Shown here piece after piece: positions 45,338 through 54,217 of a DNA stretch of 64,000 nt. This stretch comes from an uncultured Pelagibacteraceae bacterium (GTDB lineage: Bacteria > Pseudomonadota > Alphaproteobacteria > Pelagibacterales > AG-422-B15). Made by a program: the position numbers and the translations under genes. Position 1 is the first letter of the stretch; the number at the start of each line of letters is the position of its first letter. The DNA is taken from contig CABZCR010000002.1 in the NCBI GenBank assembly GCA_902524285.1, positions 1 to 64,000 on the forward strand, given 5' to 3'. The notes below the pieces were generated by a model. The model did not search any database and was not told the DNA's origin. It saw nothing but the letters and a program-made list of their open reading frames with translations.

Positions 45338-46876
45338 ATGAACGTTTTAAGGTCTTCTGTTATTTATTCTTTTTTTACCTCATTAAGTAGAATTTTTGGA
45401 TTTATCAGAGACATACTAATTGCCAATTTCTTAGGTACCGGTGTAGTAGCTGATATTTTTTTCGTTGCATTTAGGTTTCCAAATACCTTTAGAAGAATAT
45501 TTTCAGAAGGAGCATTAAACTCGGCATTCGTACCCATCTACACAAAACTTATCACGAATAATTCAAAAAAAGAGTCAAGTAAATTTGCTGGAAGTATTTT
45601 TTTAATTTTCTTTATTACAACCTCATTAGTAGTTTTAATCATTGAAATTTTTATGCCATTCTTTATGGCTATTTTAGCTCCTGGTTTTAAGAATGACCAT
45701 GCTAAGTTTGCTGAATTAGTTAAGGTTTCAAGAATTATTTTCCCGTTTTTAATTTTAATAAGTATTTCGTCAATTTGTTCATCTATTCTTAATTCTTATA
45801 ACAAGTTTGCTTTGTCAGCAGCCCTCCCAATAATATTAAATATCACTTTAATTATCGCATTAATCATTGCAGCTTATGCATCAATCGACTTTTTAATCTT
45901 CTTATCATGGAGTGTTATTGTTGCTGGAACAATTCAGTTTATACTTCTCACAATAGTATTAATCAGAAAAAGAATATATTTTTCTTTTACTACAAATATA
46001 TACACCAGCTACATTAAAAGGTTCGCAAAATTATTTTCTGCAAGTTTTTTATCATCTGGATTATTGCAAATTAATATTTTGATCGGAACGATAATTGCCT
46101 CTTACGAAAGTGGTGCAATTTCATATTTATACTATGCCGATCGAGTTTATCAATTGCCTCTTGCACTTATTGGTATAGCAATTGGTATGGTTCTACTTCC
46201 CTCAATTTCAAGCAAGATAAAATCAGATAGTTTTGAAATAATCAATCGTTCAATAGAACAAACTTTATTATACTCGTTTTTATTCGCGGTTCCTGCATCA
46301 TTTGGGATTTTTGCGCTTTCAGAGCAAATTATTAGCTTACTTTTCGAACGAGGAGAATTTGATGAAGTATCTACATTGTTCACTTCTAAAGCCCTGAAGC
46401 TATATTCCTTCGGCCTTGTAGCATTTATTCTCATGAAAATTTATACACCAATATTTTTTGCACACGAAAAGGCAAAACCTACTTTGTATATTGCCATTAT
46501 AAATATAATTATTAATACTGTACTAAGCATAGTCCTATTTATTAATATAGGATTTGTTGGCATTCCAATAGCTACAAGTGTATCAGCGTGGATATGCGTT
46601 ATATTAATGAACTATTTCTTAGAAAAATATGATTATTATAAGATTAGCGACAGAATTTTCTTACCCATAACAATCATTTTTATTGCTTCGCTTTTAATGT
46701 ACTTTTATTTACTTTTTTTAACAAAATATTCAGAAATATTTATAAATTTATTACAGGATCATAAAATTATATTCCTTTTATTTTCAGTGCTTTCTTCAAT
46801 ACTACTTTATTTTATTCTGATTTCATTTTACAAGCCGTTTAGATATTCTGAAATTAAAAAAGTTTTACAAAAATGA
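45338..46876 (+). CDS. murJ: Lipid II flippase MurJ
   Basis: 512 residues with about 14 transmembrane helices of the MOP/MviN fold. Family landmarks: SRIFGFIRDILIANFLG at 17-33, FRFPNTFRRIFSEGALNSAFVPIY at 45-68, and YADRVYQLPLALIGIAIGMVLLPSIS around 265-290. It flips lipid II to the periplasm for peptidoglycan synthesis. murJ-trpS is a conserved alphaproteobacterial pair; trpS overlaps its end by four bases. Confidence 0.95.
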   Translation: MNVLRSSVIYSFFTSLSRIFGFIRDILIANFLGTGVVADIFFVAFRFPNTFRRIFSEGALNSAFVPIYTKLITNNSKKESSKFAGSIFLIFFITTSLVVLIIEIFMPFFMAILAPGFKNDHAKFAELVKVSRIIFPFLILISISSICSSILNSYNKFALSAALPIILNITLIIALIIAAYASIDFLIFLSWSVIVAGTIQFILLTIVLIRKRIYFSFTTNIYTSYIKRFAKLFSASFLSSGLLQINILIGTIIASYESGAISYLYYADRVYQLPLALIGIAIGMVLLPSISSKIKSDSFEIINRSIEQTLLYSFLFAVPASFGIFALSEQIISLLFERGEFDEVSTLFTSKALKLYSFGLVAFILMKIYTPIFFAHEKAKPTLYIAIINIIINTVLSIVLFINIGFVGIPIATSVSAWICVILMNYFLEKYDYYKISDRIFLPITIIFIASLLMYFYLLFLTKYSEIFINLLQDHKIIFLLFSVLSSILLYFILISFYKPFRYSEIKKVLQK

Positions 46877-47895
46877 GTGAACTTAAAAATAATATTGTTT
46901 TATCAGGAGTTCAACCTTCGGGCGACCTTCATATAGGCAATTATCTCGGAGCAATTAAAAATTTTGTAGGTATGCAAAATGACTATAATTGTTTTTTTTG
47001 TATAGTAGATTTACATGCAATTACAGTGAAGCAGGATCCAAAAATACTTAAAAGAAATACTTTGGAAGTTGCAGCGACCTACGTTGCATCAGGCATAGAT
47101 CCAAAAAAAAGTGTAGTATTTAATCAAAGTAGTGTACCTGCTCATTCAGAGTTAGCATGGATATTTAATTGTGTAACAAGAATGGGATGGTTGAGTCGCA
47201 TGACACAATTCAAAGATAAAGCAGGCAAAGATAAAGAGAATGCGAGTTCAGGACTATTTATTTATCCAAACTTAATGGCTGCAGACATATTGATTTATAA
47301 AGCAACTCATGTACCGGTAGGAAATGATCAAAAGCAGCACTTGGAACTTACAAGAGATATTGCACAAAAATTCAACCGTGATTTTGATTGTGAAAACTTC
47401 TTTCCAATTCCTGAGCCAATTATAGATAAGGATATTTCAAGGATCATGTCACTCAAAGATGGAAATCAAAAAATGAGTAAATCAGACCAATCAGAATACT
47501 CTCGTATAACTCTTATGGATGAGAGTGATGAAATTATAAAAAAAATAAAAAAAGCAAAAACCGCGGATAGTGTAATGCCAGAAAAAATTGAGGATATACT
47601 TAAACTGAGTGAGGTAAATAATTTACTTAATATTTATTCCGGATTTTCTGGAGTAGAAAAACAAGAGCTGATTGCAAAATACAAAGGACAAAATTTTTCT
47701 AATTTTAAATCTGACTTGTCAGATACTCTTGTTGAACAAATAAAACCTATAACAGCAGAAATTAAAAAACTTATGCAGGATAAGAGCTATCTCTTAGAGA
47801 TATTGCAAGAGGGCCAAAATAAAGCAAACGAAGTTGCAAAAAAAACTATTAACGATGTTTATGACATTGTAGGATTACTCAGAAATGAAACATAG
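46873..47895 (+). CDS. trpS: Tryptophanyl-tRNA synthetase
   Basis: 340 residues, a class Ic synthetase. GVQPSGDLHIGNYLGAIKNF contains the HIGN ATP motif, LMAADILIYKATHVPVGNDQKQHLEL the substrate pocket, and KMSKSD the second ATP motif. It overlaps murJ by four bases and the UspA gene by eleven. No T-box or other leader could be present, since the gene starts inside its neighbour. Confidence 0.97.
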   Translation: MSELKNNIVLSGVQPSGDLHIGNYLGAIKNFVGMQNDYNCFFCIVDLHAITVKQDPKILKRNTLEVAATYVASGIDPKKSVVFNQSSVPAHSELAWIFNCVTRMGWLSRMTQFKDKAGKDKENASSGLFIYPNLMAADILIYKATHVPVGNDQKQHLELTRDIAQKFNRDFDCENFFPIPEPIIDKDISRIMSLKDGNQKMSKSDQSEYSRITLMDESDEIIKKIKKAKTADSVMPEKIEDILKLSEVNNLLNIYSGFSGVEKQELIAKYKGQNFSNFKSDLSDTLVEQIKPITAEIKKLMQDKSYLLEILQEGQNKANEVAKKTINDVYDIVGLLRNET

Positions 47896-48361
47896 ATCAA
47901 AGTTCATAGTAATAGTTGATGATACTCAAGAATTGGATGTAGCGATAAGGTTTGCTGCTAAGCGCGCTCAAAGCACAAAAGGTGGAGTTATATTATTAAA
48001 TGTAATAGAACAATTTGATCCTCAACAATGGCAGTCGATTGAAGATATAATCCTTCAAGAAGCAAGAGACAAGGCACAAGAAAAACTTCAAAAATGGTCT
48101 AAAATAATAAATGATCTTACAGGAATTGTTCCTGAATTAATAGTGAAGGAAGGAGTTACAAGTGAAAAAGTTGTTGAGACACTTGAAGAAGATAAGGCAA
48201 TAAGATTTCTTGTTTTGGCTGCAGCTGAAGCAGACAAGCCTGGACCGCTTGTCACCCTTTTAGCGGGTAAAAAATCTGGAAAATTACCAGTTCCTGTAGT
48301 AATTATACCGCAAGGATTGTCAGACAATGTAATTGATGATTTAGCATCAAGATCAGATTAA
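47885..48361 (+). CDS. Universal stress protein (UspA family)
   Basis: 158 residues with the alpha/beta UspA fold: FIVIVDDTQELDVAIRFAAKRAQ at the start, the central ILLNVIEQF strand, and FLVLAAAEADKPGPLVTLLAGKKSGKLPVPVVIIPQ at the end. This places it in the alphaproteobacterial group found between trpS and nfuA. The function is unknown; nucleotide binding is possible but the canonical G-x2-G-x9-GS motif is not clear. It starts inside the last codons of trpS. Confidence 0.87.
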   Translation: MKHRSKFIVIVDDTQELDVAIRFAAKRAQSTKGGVILLNVIEQFDPQQWQSIEDIILQEARDKAQEKLQKWSKIINDLTGIVPELIVKEGVTSEKVVETLEEDKAIRFLVLAAAEADKPGPLVTLLAGKKSGKLPVPVVIIPQGLSDNVIDDLASRSD

Positions 48362-48448
48362 AAATCTTATATATTTCAGTAACTTATTAAAAAACTGTTT
48401 CAAAACTTTAAAAATTTATGAATTTATCTATATAAATTTATTATCATT

Positions 48449-49012
48449 ATGTTCATACAAACCGAATCAACACCAAACCCCAATTCATTGAAGTTCATTC
48501 TTGATAACTACGAGCTGTGTGAAAATCCTATTGAATTTAGCAAAACTCGTAAAAAAATTCATTCAACTCTTGCTGATGAGCTTTTAAAAATAGAAGGTGT
48601 AGAAAATCTATTATTTAATAAGAATTGTATTTCAGTTAACAAAAATGAATATACTTGGGATCAGCTTAAAGCTTCAATATTAAAAGTAATTTCAAACCAT
48701 ATAAACTCAGGACTCCCAGCTGTTGAAAAAAAAGATCACAACTCTGTTCAAATTGATAGCGTCAATTATGATAAAGATGACACTAAAGTAGTGAGTATGA
48801 TCAATAGCATTTTATCATCAAAGATAAGGCCAGCGATAATGCAAGATGGGGGAGATGTGCAATTTATAAAGTATGAAAGCGGTACTGTATATTTGTCTTT
48901 AAAGGGAAGTTGTGCAGGTTGTCCTAGCGCGACAGTTACATTAAAGAATGGTATTGAAAATATGCTTAAACATCACATACCTGAAGTTAAACAAGTTGAG
49001 CAGGTACTCTAA
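48449..49012 (+). CDS. NifU-family Fe-S cluster carrier (NfuA-like)
   Basis: 187 residues. The N-terminal Nfu_N domain (TESTPNPNSLKFIL, 4-17) and the C-terminal NifU domain with the cluster-binding CxxC (GSCAGCPSATVTLKNGIENML, near 152-158) are both present. It carries 4Fe-4S clusters to target apoproteins. usp-nfuA order is conserved in Alphaproteobacteria. The 87-base gap before it holds AT-rich sequence and probably its promoter. Confidence 0.94.
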   Translation: MFIQTESTPNPNSLKFILDNYELCENPIEFSKTRKKIHSTLADELLKIEGVENLLFNKNCISVNKNEYTWDQLKASILKVISNHINSGLPAVEKKDHNSVQIDSVNYDKDDTKVVSMINSILSSKIRPAIMQDGGDVQFIKYESGTVYLSLKGSCAGCPSATVTLKNGIENMLKHHIPEVKQVEQVL

Positions 49013-49026
49013 GAGGTTATAAGACG

Positions 49027-49995
49027 ATGAATATTTTAATTACTCAAGATAAAAATGTGCAATTTTTATTTAAAATATATTATTTTATTTTTCTAGTTAT
49101 TACCGTATCAGTTTTAACTTCTTTGATATTTACTAATAGTATTTATCATAAGATAACTACCGCAAAAAACACGTCATCCGATATTTATGAAAAAGACTAT
49201 CCAGTTTCTTATACCGGTGATTTACAAACAGTAAGATCGCTTCAGCAAAATAAAATTATTAATGATATTCAGATCGATGAAATCAGAAATACCAAAATCG
49301 TGCCAAATTTAAAAGTTGCTAAATTACCAGATGATTTAAATACAATCAAATCCATAAAAAATAGAAAAGAGCTTTTTATAAAAATCACATTGCCATTAAT
49401 AGTTCAAGAAAATAGCAAACTCTTATCAATAAATAAAAAAATAAGATTGATTAAAAATAGTTTTGATCAAATATCGCGAAAAGAAGCAGTTTGGATTAAT
49501 AATTTAATGCATGAGTATAAAGTAGATACTTTAGATTCTTTATTAGTGAAAGTTGACACAATACCCGCATCTCTTGCATTGGCTCAAGCAGCAATTGAGA
49601 GTGGATGGGGAACTTCGAGATTTGCATATGAGGGAAATGCACTCTTTGGACAATATGTCTGGGGTAATACAAATAACGGTATTATACCTAATGATCGAGA
49701 AACTAATGCAAAGTATAAAATCAAATCATTTGATAGCTTGAGCGAGTCAGTAGCGTCTTACATGAAAAATTTGAATACAAATTTTCACTATGATGACTTT
49801 CGCATTAATAGATTTGTATTACGATCAAATAATTTACCTATAAACGGCACTATTCTAGCTGAGTATCTCTCTAGCTATTCTATTGAGGATGATTATATCG
49901 ATAAGGTCAGAAATATTATTGAAATAAATGACTTTGAAGATTTTGATGACTTAAATATAGAAAAACAGCTTATGCTAATTACAGACATTATTTAA
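49027..49995 (+). CDS. Membrane-anchored glucosaminidase (Bax-like)
   Basis: 322 residues. One N-terminal transmembrane helix (about 14-36) is followed by a linker and a mannosyl-glycoprotein endo-beta-N-acetylglucosaminidase/Bax-type domain (about 150-300): PASLALAQAAIESGWGTSRFAYEGNALFGQYVW has the catalytic Glu in the AIESGWG motif. It probably cleaves peptidoglycan. It is inserted between nfuA and tsaB and overlaps the convergent polysaccharide deacetylase by eight bases. Confidence 0.88.
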   Translation: MNILITQDKNVQFLFKIYYFIFLVITVSVLTSLIFTNSIYHKITTAKNTSSDIYEKDYPVSYTGDLQTVRSLQQNKIINDIQIDEIRNTKIVPNLKVAKLPDDLNTIKSIKNRKELFIKITLPLIVQENSKLLSINKKIRLIKNSFDQISRKEAVWINNLMHEYKVDTLDSLLVKVDTIPASLALAQAAIESGWGTSRFAYEGNALFGQYVWGNTNNGIIPNDRETNAKYKIKSFDSLSESVASYMKNLNTNFHYDDFRINRFVLRSNNLPINGTILAEYLSSYSIEDDYIDKVRNIIEINDFEDFDDLNIEKQLMLITDII

Positions 49996-51022
49996 CTAAA
50001 AACTGATATCCAAACCAATACCACTTTTCATCTAATTTTATTGTACAATTTAGTCTAGCTCTTCCTTTCAAGTAAGCCTCACTCAATTGAATTTGTACTC
50101 TGTCTTTTTTAATATTTACAACTTCTTGCTTGTTCCATATTCCACCAGGATTAGAAAAACAATCTAAAGAATTACCTTGCAGATCATTTATTATACTAAA
50201 TTCAATAGATGGTTTTTTATTATTAGTAAGGAACATATCCTCTGGTAAAAAATTTCTTATATTCAAAGAATACGCATTTGCTGCAAACTGAAATCTATCT
50301 TTGTCTCCAAATCTTTCATTAAGAGAAAACCTTGGCAAATAATATCTGTTATCAAAACTAGAAATAACCCCAGAGTGTTGACCAAAAGCATGGGAAATAT
50401 CGAATTCTTTTAAAATTCTAATTATTTCACTGCTTGTTTCACCATACGGATATGCAAAAAGTTCTGGGATGAAACCAATATTCTTAAGCCAACTTTTATG
50501 GGAATTTAATATATCTTCTTTTACATTTGAAATATTGTTTAATGGCATGTGCAAATGTGTAGATGTGTGTTGACCAACACTTCCACCTTCATCAATAAAT
50601 ATTTTTATTTCATCCCATGTCATGTAACCTCTAGTTTTTTTATCAATTATTTCTGTAGATACAAATAACGTGACTGGAATTGCATTATCTCTGAAAACTG
50701 GCCATGCAACTTTGTAAAATGACTCATAGGCATCATCTACAGAAAATGCAACAGCTTTATCGTGAAATTTGCCATTACTATCCAAAACTTCAATTAATTC
50801 ATCTAACTCTATGACTTTAATCTTATTACTTACAATATGTTCAATATGTGAATAAAATTGTTCCTTAGTAACATTGGTTGACGGATACTTATCTTCCCCA
50901 AATCTGTGGTACATAAATACTGAAACACCAGGTTCAGAAAAAGCAGGTAGGACACATGAAAAGCAAATTAATAAAAATAAAAAATAAATTTTACTAAAAT
51001 CAGTAAAAAAAAAATTATTCAT
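49988..51022 (-). CDS. Secreted polysaccharide deacetylase (NodB-like domain)
   Basis: 344 residues. A signal peptide (about 12-30) precedes a NodB domain: FMYHRFGEDKYP, the metal/catalytic Asp motif AFSVDDAYESF (for TFDDGY), and the metal-binding GQHTSTHLHMP (for HSxxHP). The C-terminal third is a beta-rich extension without clear homology. It would remove N- or O-acetyl groups from an extracellular or cell-wall glycan. It is the only minus-strand gene in the 45-64 kb run. Confidence 0.85.
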   Translation of the reverse strand: MNNFFFTDFSKIYFLFLLICFSCVLPAFSEPGVSVFMYHRFGEDKYPSTNVTKEQFYSHIEHIVSNKIKVIELDELIEVLDSNGKFHDKAVAFSVDDAYESFYKVAWPVFRDNAIPVTLFVSTEIIDKKTRGYMTWDEIKIFIDEGGSVGQHTSTHLHMPLNNISNVKEDILNSHKSWLKNIGFIPELFAYPYGETSSEIIRILKEFDISHAFGQHSGVISSFDNRYYLPRFSLNERFGDKDRFQFAANAYSLNIRNFLPEDMFLTNNKKPSIEFSIINDLQGNSLDCFSNPGGIWNKQEVVNIKKDRVQIQLSEAYLKGRARLNCTIKLDEKWYWFGYQFLVK

Positions 51023-51063
51023 TTCATTTTATTTTTAGTCTATATGTAAAAAATAGCAATAAT

Positions 51064-51687
51064 ATGTTTCTTATTCTAGATTTCACTAAATCACTCAAGC
51101 TTGCAATCTTTAGCAAGAATATTTTGCTTACAAAAGAATTAAATACACAAAAAAATATATCTGAAATATTAATTGTTGAAGTAGAAAAGTTTTTAAAAAA
51201 ATCAAAGATTAGTATTAAGCAATTAAAGTCAATTTATGTCATTACTGGTCCCGGAAGTTTTACAGGTATCAGATCAGCATTAACTTTTGCTAAATCTTTA
51301 AAACTGACCATGAAATTAAATCTTTATGGGTTATCAAAATTTGAAATTATAAACTTTAAATTTAAAATCAATAAATATAACGAAAACAGACGTATATTTT
51401 TACATTATAGAGATAGTCAGTTCTTTTCCCAGACTTTCAAAGGCTATAAGTCAATAGATGAAGTCAGGTTAATCAACTTTGATGATGAAAAATTAAAATT
51501 AAATAATAAGTTAACTTACATATATGATAATATTCTGTTTAAAGCTTTAGCAGAAAATGAAACTTTTAAAAAAAAAGATAGTTTGCATTTAGTAGTCTAT
51601 AATTTTATAGAAATAAATGAAATTATTATAAATAATATGATTGATAACACCGACCCAAAGCCGCTATATATAAGTAATTATTACTGA
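51064..51687 (+). CDS. tsaB: tRNA threonylcarbamoyladenosine biosynthesis protein TsaB
   Basis: 207 residues. GPGSFTGIRSALTFAKSL (about 62-79) is the diagnostic TsaB motif. The N-terminus ILDFTKSLKLAIF is degenerate relative to the usual ILAIDTS, and the C-terminal half is poorly conserved, so the protein is a divergent member. It partners TsaD and TsaE in t6A37 synthesis. rimI, which usually follows, is missing; fur follows nine bases later. Confidence 0.88.
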   Translation: MFLILDFTKSLKLAIFSKNILLTKELNTQKNISEILIVEVEKFLKKSKISIKQLKSIYVITGPGSFTGIRSALTFAKSLKLTMKLNLYGLSKFEIINFKFKINKYNENRRIFLHYRDSQFFSQTFKGYKSIDEVRLINFDDEKLKLNNKLTYIYDNILFKALAENETFKKKDSLHLVVYNFIEINEIIINNMIDNTDPKPLYISNYY

Positions 51688-51696
51688 GTACCATAA

Positions 51697-52110
51697 ATGA
51701 TTAATGTAAAAAAAATGTGCAAAGAAAAAGGCTTAAGAATGACTGAGCAACGAAATATTATAGCAGATGTCATAACAGAAATGAGCGTGAATGGGCACCC
51801 TGATGTAAATGAGATTTTTTTAAATGCAAATGAAAAAGATAAAAATATTAGTATCGCGACAGTATATAGAACAGTAAAGTTATTTGAGGAATATGGGGCG
51901 ATTGAGAAACATGAGTTCAAAGATGGCAGGTCTAGGTATGAAGCTATTGAAGACCACCACCACGATCACTTGATAGATATTGAGTCAGGAGAGATCCATG
52001 AATTCACTAATGAAGAAATAGAAAATATTCAGAAAGCGGTTGCTAAATCACTTGGCTACGAACTCGTAGATCATAGGTTAGAACTCTATGGAATTAAAAT
52101 TAAAAAATAA
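51697..52110 (+). CDS. Fur-family metal-responsive regulator (alphaproteobacterial Fur/Mur type)
   Basis: 137 residues. The winged-helix domain (1-80; GLRMTEQRNIIADVI, ATVYRTVKLFEEYGAI) is followed by a metal-binding dimer domain with HHHDHLIDIESGEIHEF. The structural CxxC of E. coli Fur is replaced by IDIES, as in the alphaproteobacterial Fur/Mur group, so it may sense iron, manganese or both. The position after tsaB and before plsC/miaB is conserved. Confidence 0.93.
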   Translation: MINVKKMCKEKGLRMTEQRNIIADVITEMSVNGHPDVNEIFLNANEKDKNISIATVYRTVKLFEEYGAIEKHEFKDGRSRYEAIEDHHHDHLIDIESGEIHEFTNEEIENIQKAVAKSLGYELVDHRLELYGIKIKK

Positions 52111-52114
52111 TTAA

Positions 52115-52891
52115 ATGTCCATCCTAAGACTCATTTTTATATTATTTTTTTTAGTTTTGATTATTGCCATATCAATACCAATTCAAATTATATGTAATAC
52201 TATAGGCTTTAAATTAAAAAAACTTTATCCATTATTTTTTTACCAATTGATCAAAATAACTATAGGAATAAATATAAATTTTAATAAAGCAAAGTTTAAT
52301 AAAAGAAAAAATGGAGTATTGTATATTGCAAACCATGTTTCCTGGTTTGATATCATCTGTTTAGGAACGTTATTAAATGCAAGATTTGTTGCAAAAAAAG
52401 AGGTCTCTAAAATGGGAATTTTTGGTTTTTTAGCTAAATTAAGTAATACTTTTTTTATCGATAATGAGAACAAAATTAAAATTATAGAGTATAATAATTT
52501 TATTCGAAAAAAACTTCAAAAAGGTGAAAATTTTATCATTTTTCCAGAAGGAACAACTTCCGATGGAAATGGCATTATAAATTTTAAATCATCAATGCTT
52601 GAGTGTGCGTTTGATGAGAGCAATCAGATAAATATACAGCCAATATCAATATGTTATTCAAAGTTAAACAATATCCCTATGGGAATATATTTAAGACGAA
52701 ATATAGCATGGGTTGGTGATACTTCTATGGTGGCAGCTATGGCCAATTTCTTAAGATCTGGTAGAATTACAGTAGATATAATTTTTCACGAACTAATGAG
52801 CATCAATAATTTTAAGAATAGAAAAGAATTAGCAAGTTATTGTGAAAATCAAATATTGAGTGGTTTAAATAAAACTTTAAAAATTAATTAA
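52115..52891 (+). CDS. plsC: 1-acyl-sn-glycerol-3-phosphate acyltransferase
   Basis: 258 residues. One N-terminal transmembrane helix (about 3-25) is followed by the acyltransferase domain: the NHVSWFD motif (HX4D-type, near 74-80), and FPEGTTSDG as the substrate-binding FPEGT block. It acylates lysophosphatidic acid at sn-2 in phospholipid synthesis. It could also serve lipid A or ornithine lipids, but the context (fur-plsC-miaB) is the usual alphaproteobacterial one. Confidence 0.9.
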   Translation: MSILRLIFILFFLVLIIAISIPIQIICNTIGFKLKKLYPLFFYQLIKITIGININFNKAKFNKRKNGVLYIANHVSWFDIICLGTLLNARFVAKKEVSKMGIFGFLAKLSNTFFIDNENKIKIIEYNNFIRKKLQKGENFIIFPEGTTSDGNGIINFKSSMLECAFDESNQINIQPISICYSKLNNIPMGIYLRRNIAWVGDTSMVAAMANFLRSGRITVDIIFHELMSINNFKNRKELASYCENQILSGLNKTLKIN

Positions 52892-52892
52892 A

Positions 52893-54200
52893 ATGCGTCA
52901 TTCAACTTTTTTTGTTAAGTCATACGGTTGTCAAATGAATGTTTATGATAGTAAAAAAATCATTTCGATTCTGGAAAATAAAGGGTTAAAAAAAAATAAA
53001 GATTTAGAAAATGCTGATTTGGTTGTTTTCAATACTTGTAATATACGAGATAAAGCCGCTCATAAACTTTATTCAGATATTGGAAGATTAAATAAATATA
53101 AAAAAGAAAAAACAATAGCAGTTGTTGGTTGTGTGGCACAAGCTGAAAATTCAGAAATGTTTAATAAAAATAAATCAATCGATATTGTTTTAGGCCCGCA
53201 AAGCTACCACTTATTGCCACAAATGATTGATGACTTAAAAAAAAATCCCAAACAGATAAATACTGAATTTATAGTGAATGAAAAGTTTGATTACTTGACA
53301 GAACAAAAAAGAAAGCAGGGAGTTTCCTCATATATAACTATTCAAGAAGGTTGTGATAAATTTTGCTCATTCTGTGTGGTACCTTACACAAGAGGACCTG
53401 AGTACTCTCGTCCTTTAAAGTCCTTAATCAATGAGATTAATATACTTACTGATAAAGGGGCAAAAGAGATCGTATTATTAGGTCAAAATGTAAATGCATA
53501 CAATACTTCTTATAATGGAAGAAAAATCAATATAGCGGATTTAATTGAAGAAATAAGTAACAACAAAAAAATTAATAGAATAAGGTATACAACTTCGCAC
53601 CCGACTAATATGAGCGATGATTTAATCAATTTGCATTCAACTAATAAAAAACTTATGCCTTTCCTTCATTTGCCTGTTCAGTCAGGATCATCAAATATTT
53701 TGAGGAAAATGAACAGAAAATACGATACTGATTATTATTTAAAGATCATTGAGAGACTAAAAACTGTTAATCCAAAAATTGAAATATCCTCAGATTTTAT
53801 TATCGGTTACCCAGGTGAAACTGATAGTGATTTCAAAAAAACACTTAATTTAGTTGATGAAATAAAGTTTACTCAATCATATTCATTTATTTATAGCCCT
53901 AGGCCTGGTACTAAATCTGCAGTTGAAAAAGATGAGACATCACTTCAAATTAAAAAAGAACGACTTACCATTCTCCAAGAACGATTAAAAGAAATACAGT
54001 TTGAATTTAACAAAAGTTTCTGTGGTAAAAGTACTGATGTCTTAATCGAAAATCAAAGTGTTAGTAATCCTGAATATTTTTTTGGAAGAACGCCATTTAT
54101 GCAATCTGTTTATATAAAGTCTCAAAAAATGAATCCAGGTGAAGTAAAAAATGTAAACATTTCAACTTGCAATCATAAGAACTTATATGCTAGTTATTAA
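52893..54200 (+). CDS. miaB: tRNA-2-methylthio-N6-dimethylallyladenosine synthase
   Basis: 435 residues. The N-terminal MTTase domain (KSYGCQMNVYDSKKI, VVFNTCNIRDKAAHK, VVGCVAQAE) carries three cluster cysteines; the radical SAM domain has CDKFCSFCVVPYTRGPEYSR with CxxxCxxC; and a C-terminal TRAM domain ends the protein. It methylthiolates i6A37 of tRNA using two 4Fe-4S clusters. It begins one base after plsC. The miaB-phoH-ybeY-corC-lnt order is conserved. Confidence 0.97.
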   Translation: MRHSTFFVKSYGCQMNVYDSKKIISILENKGLKKNKDLENADLVVFNTCNIRDKAAHKLYSDIGRLNKYKKEKTIAVVGCVAQAENSEMFNKNKSIDIVLGPQSYHLLPQMIDDLKKNPKQINTEFIVNEKFDYLTEQKRKQGVSSYITIQEGCDKFCSFCVVPYTRGPEYSRPLKSLINEINILTDKGAKEIVLLGQNVNAYNTSYNGRKINIADLIEEISNNKKINRIRYTTSHPTNMSDDLINLHSTNKKLMPFLHLPVQSGSSNILRKMNRKYDTDYYLKIIERLKTVNPKIEISSDFIIGYPGETDSDFKKTLNLVDEIKFTQSYSFIYSPRPGTKSAVEKDETSLQIKKERLTILQERLKEIQFEFNKSFCGKSTDVLIENQSVSNPEYFFGRTPFMQSVYIKSQKMNPGEVKNVNISTCNHKNLYASY

Positions 54201-54217
54201 TTTAATGTATATAAAAC

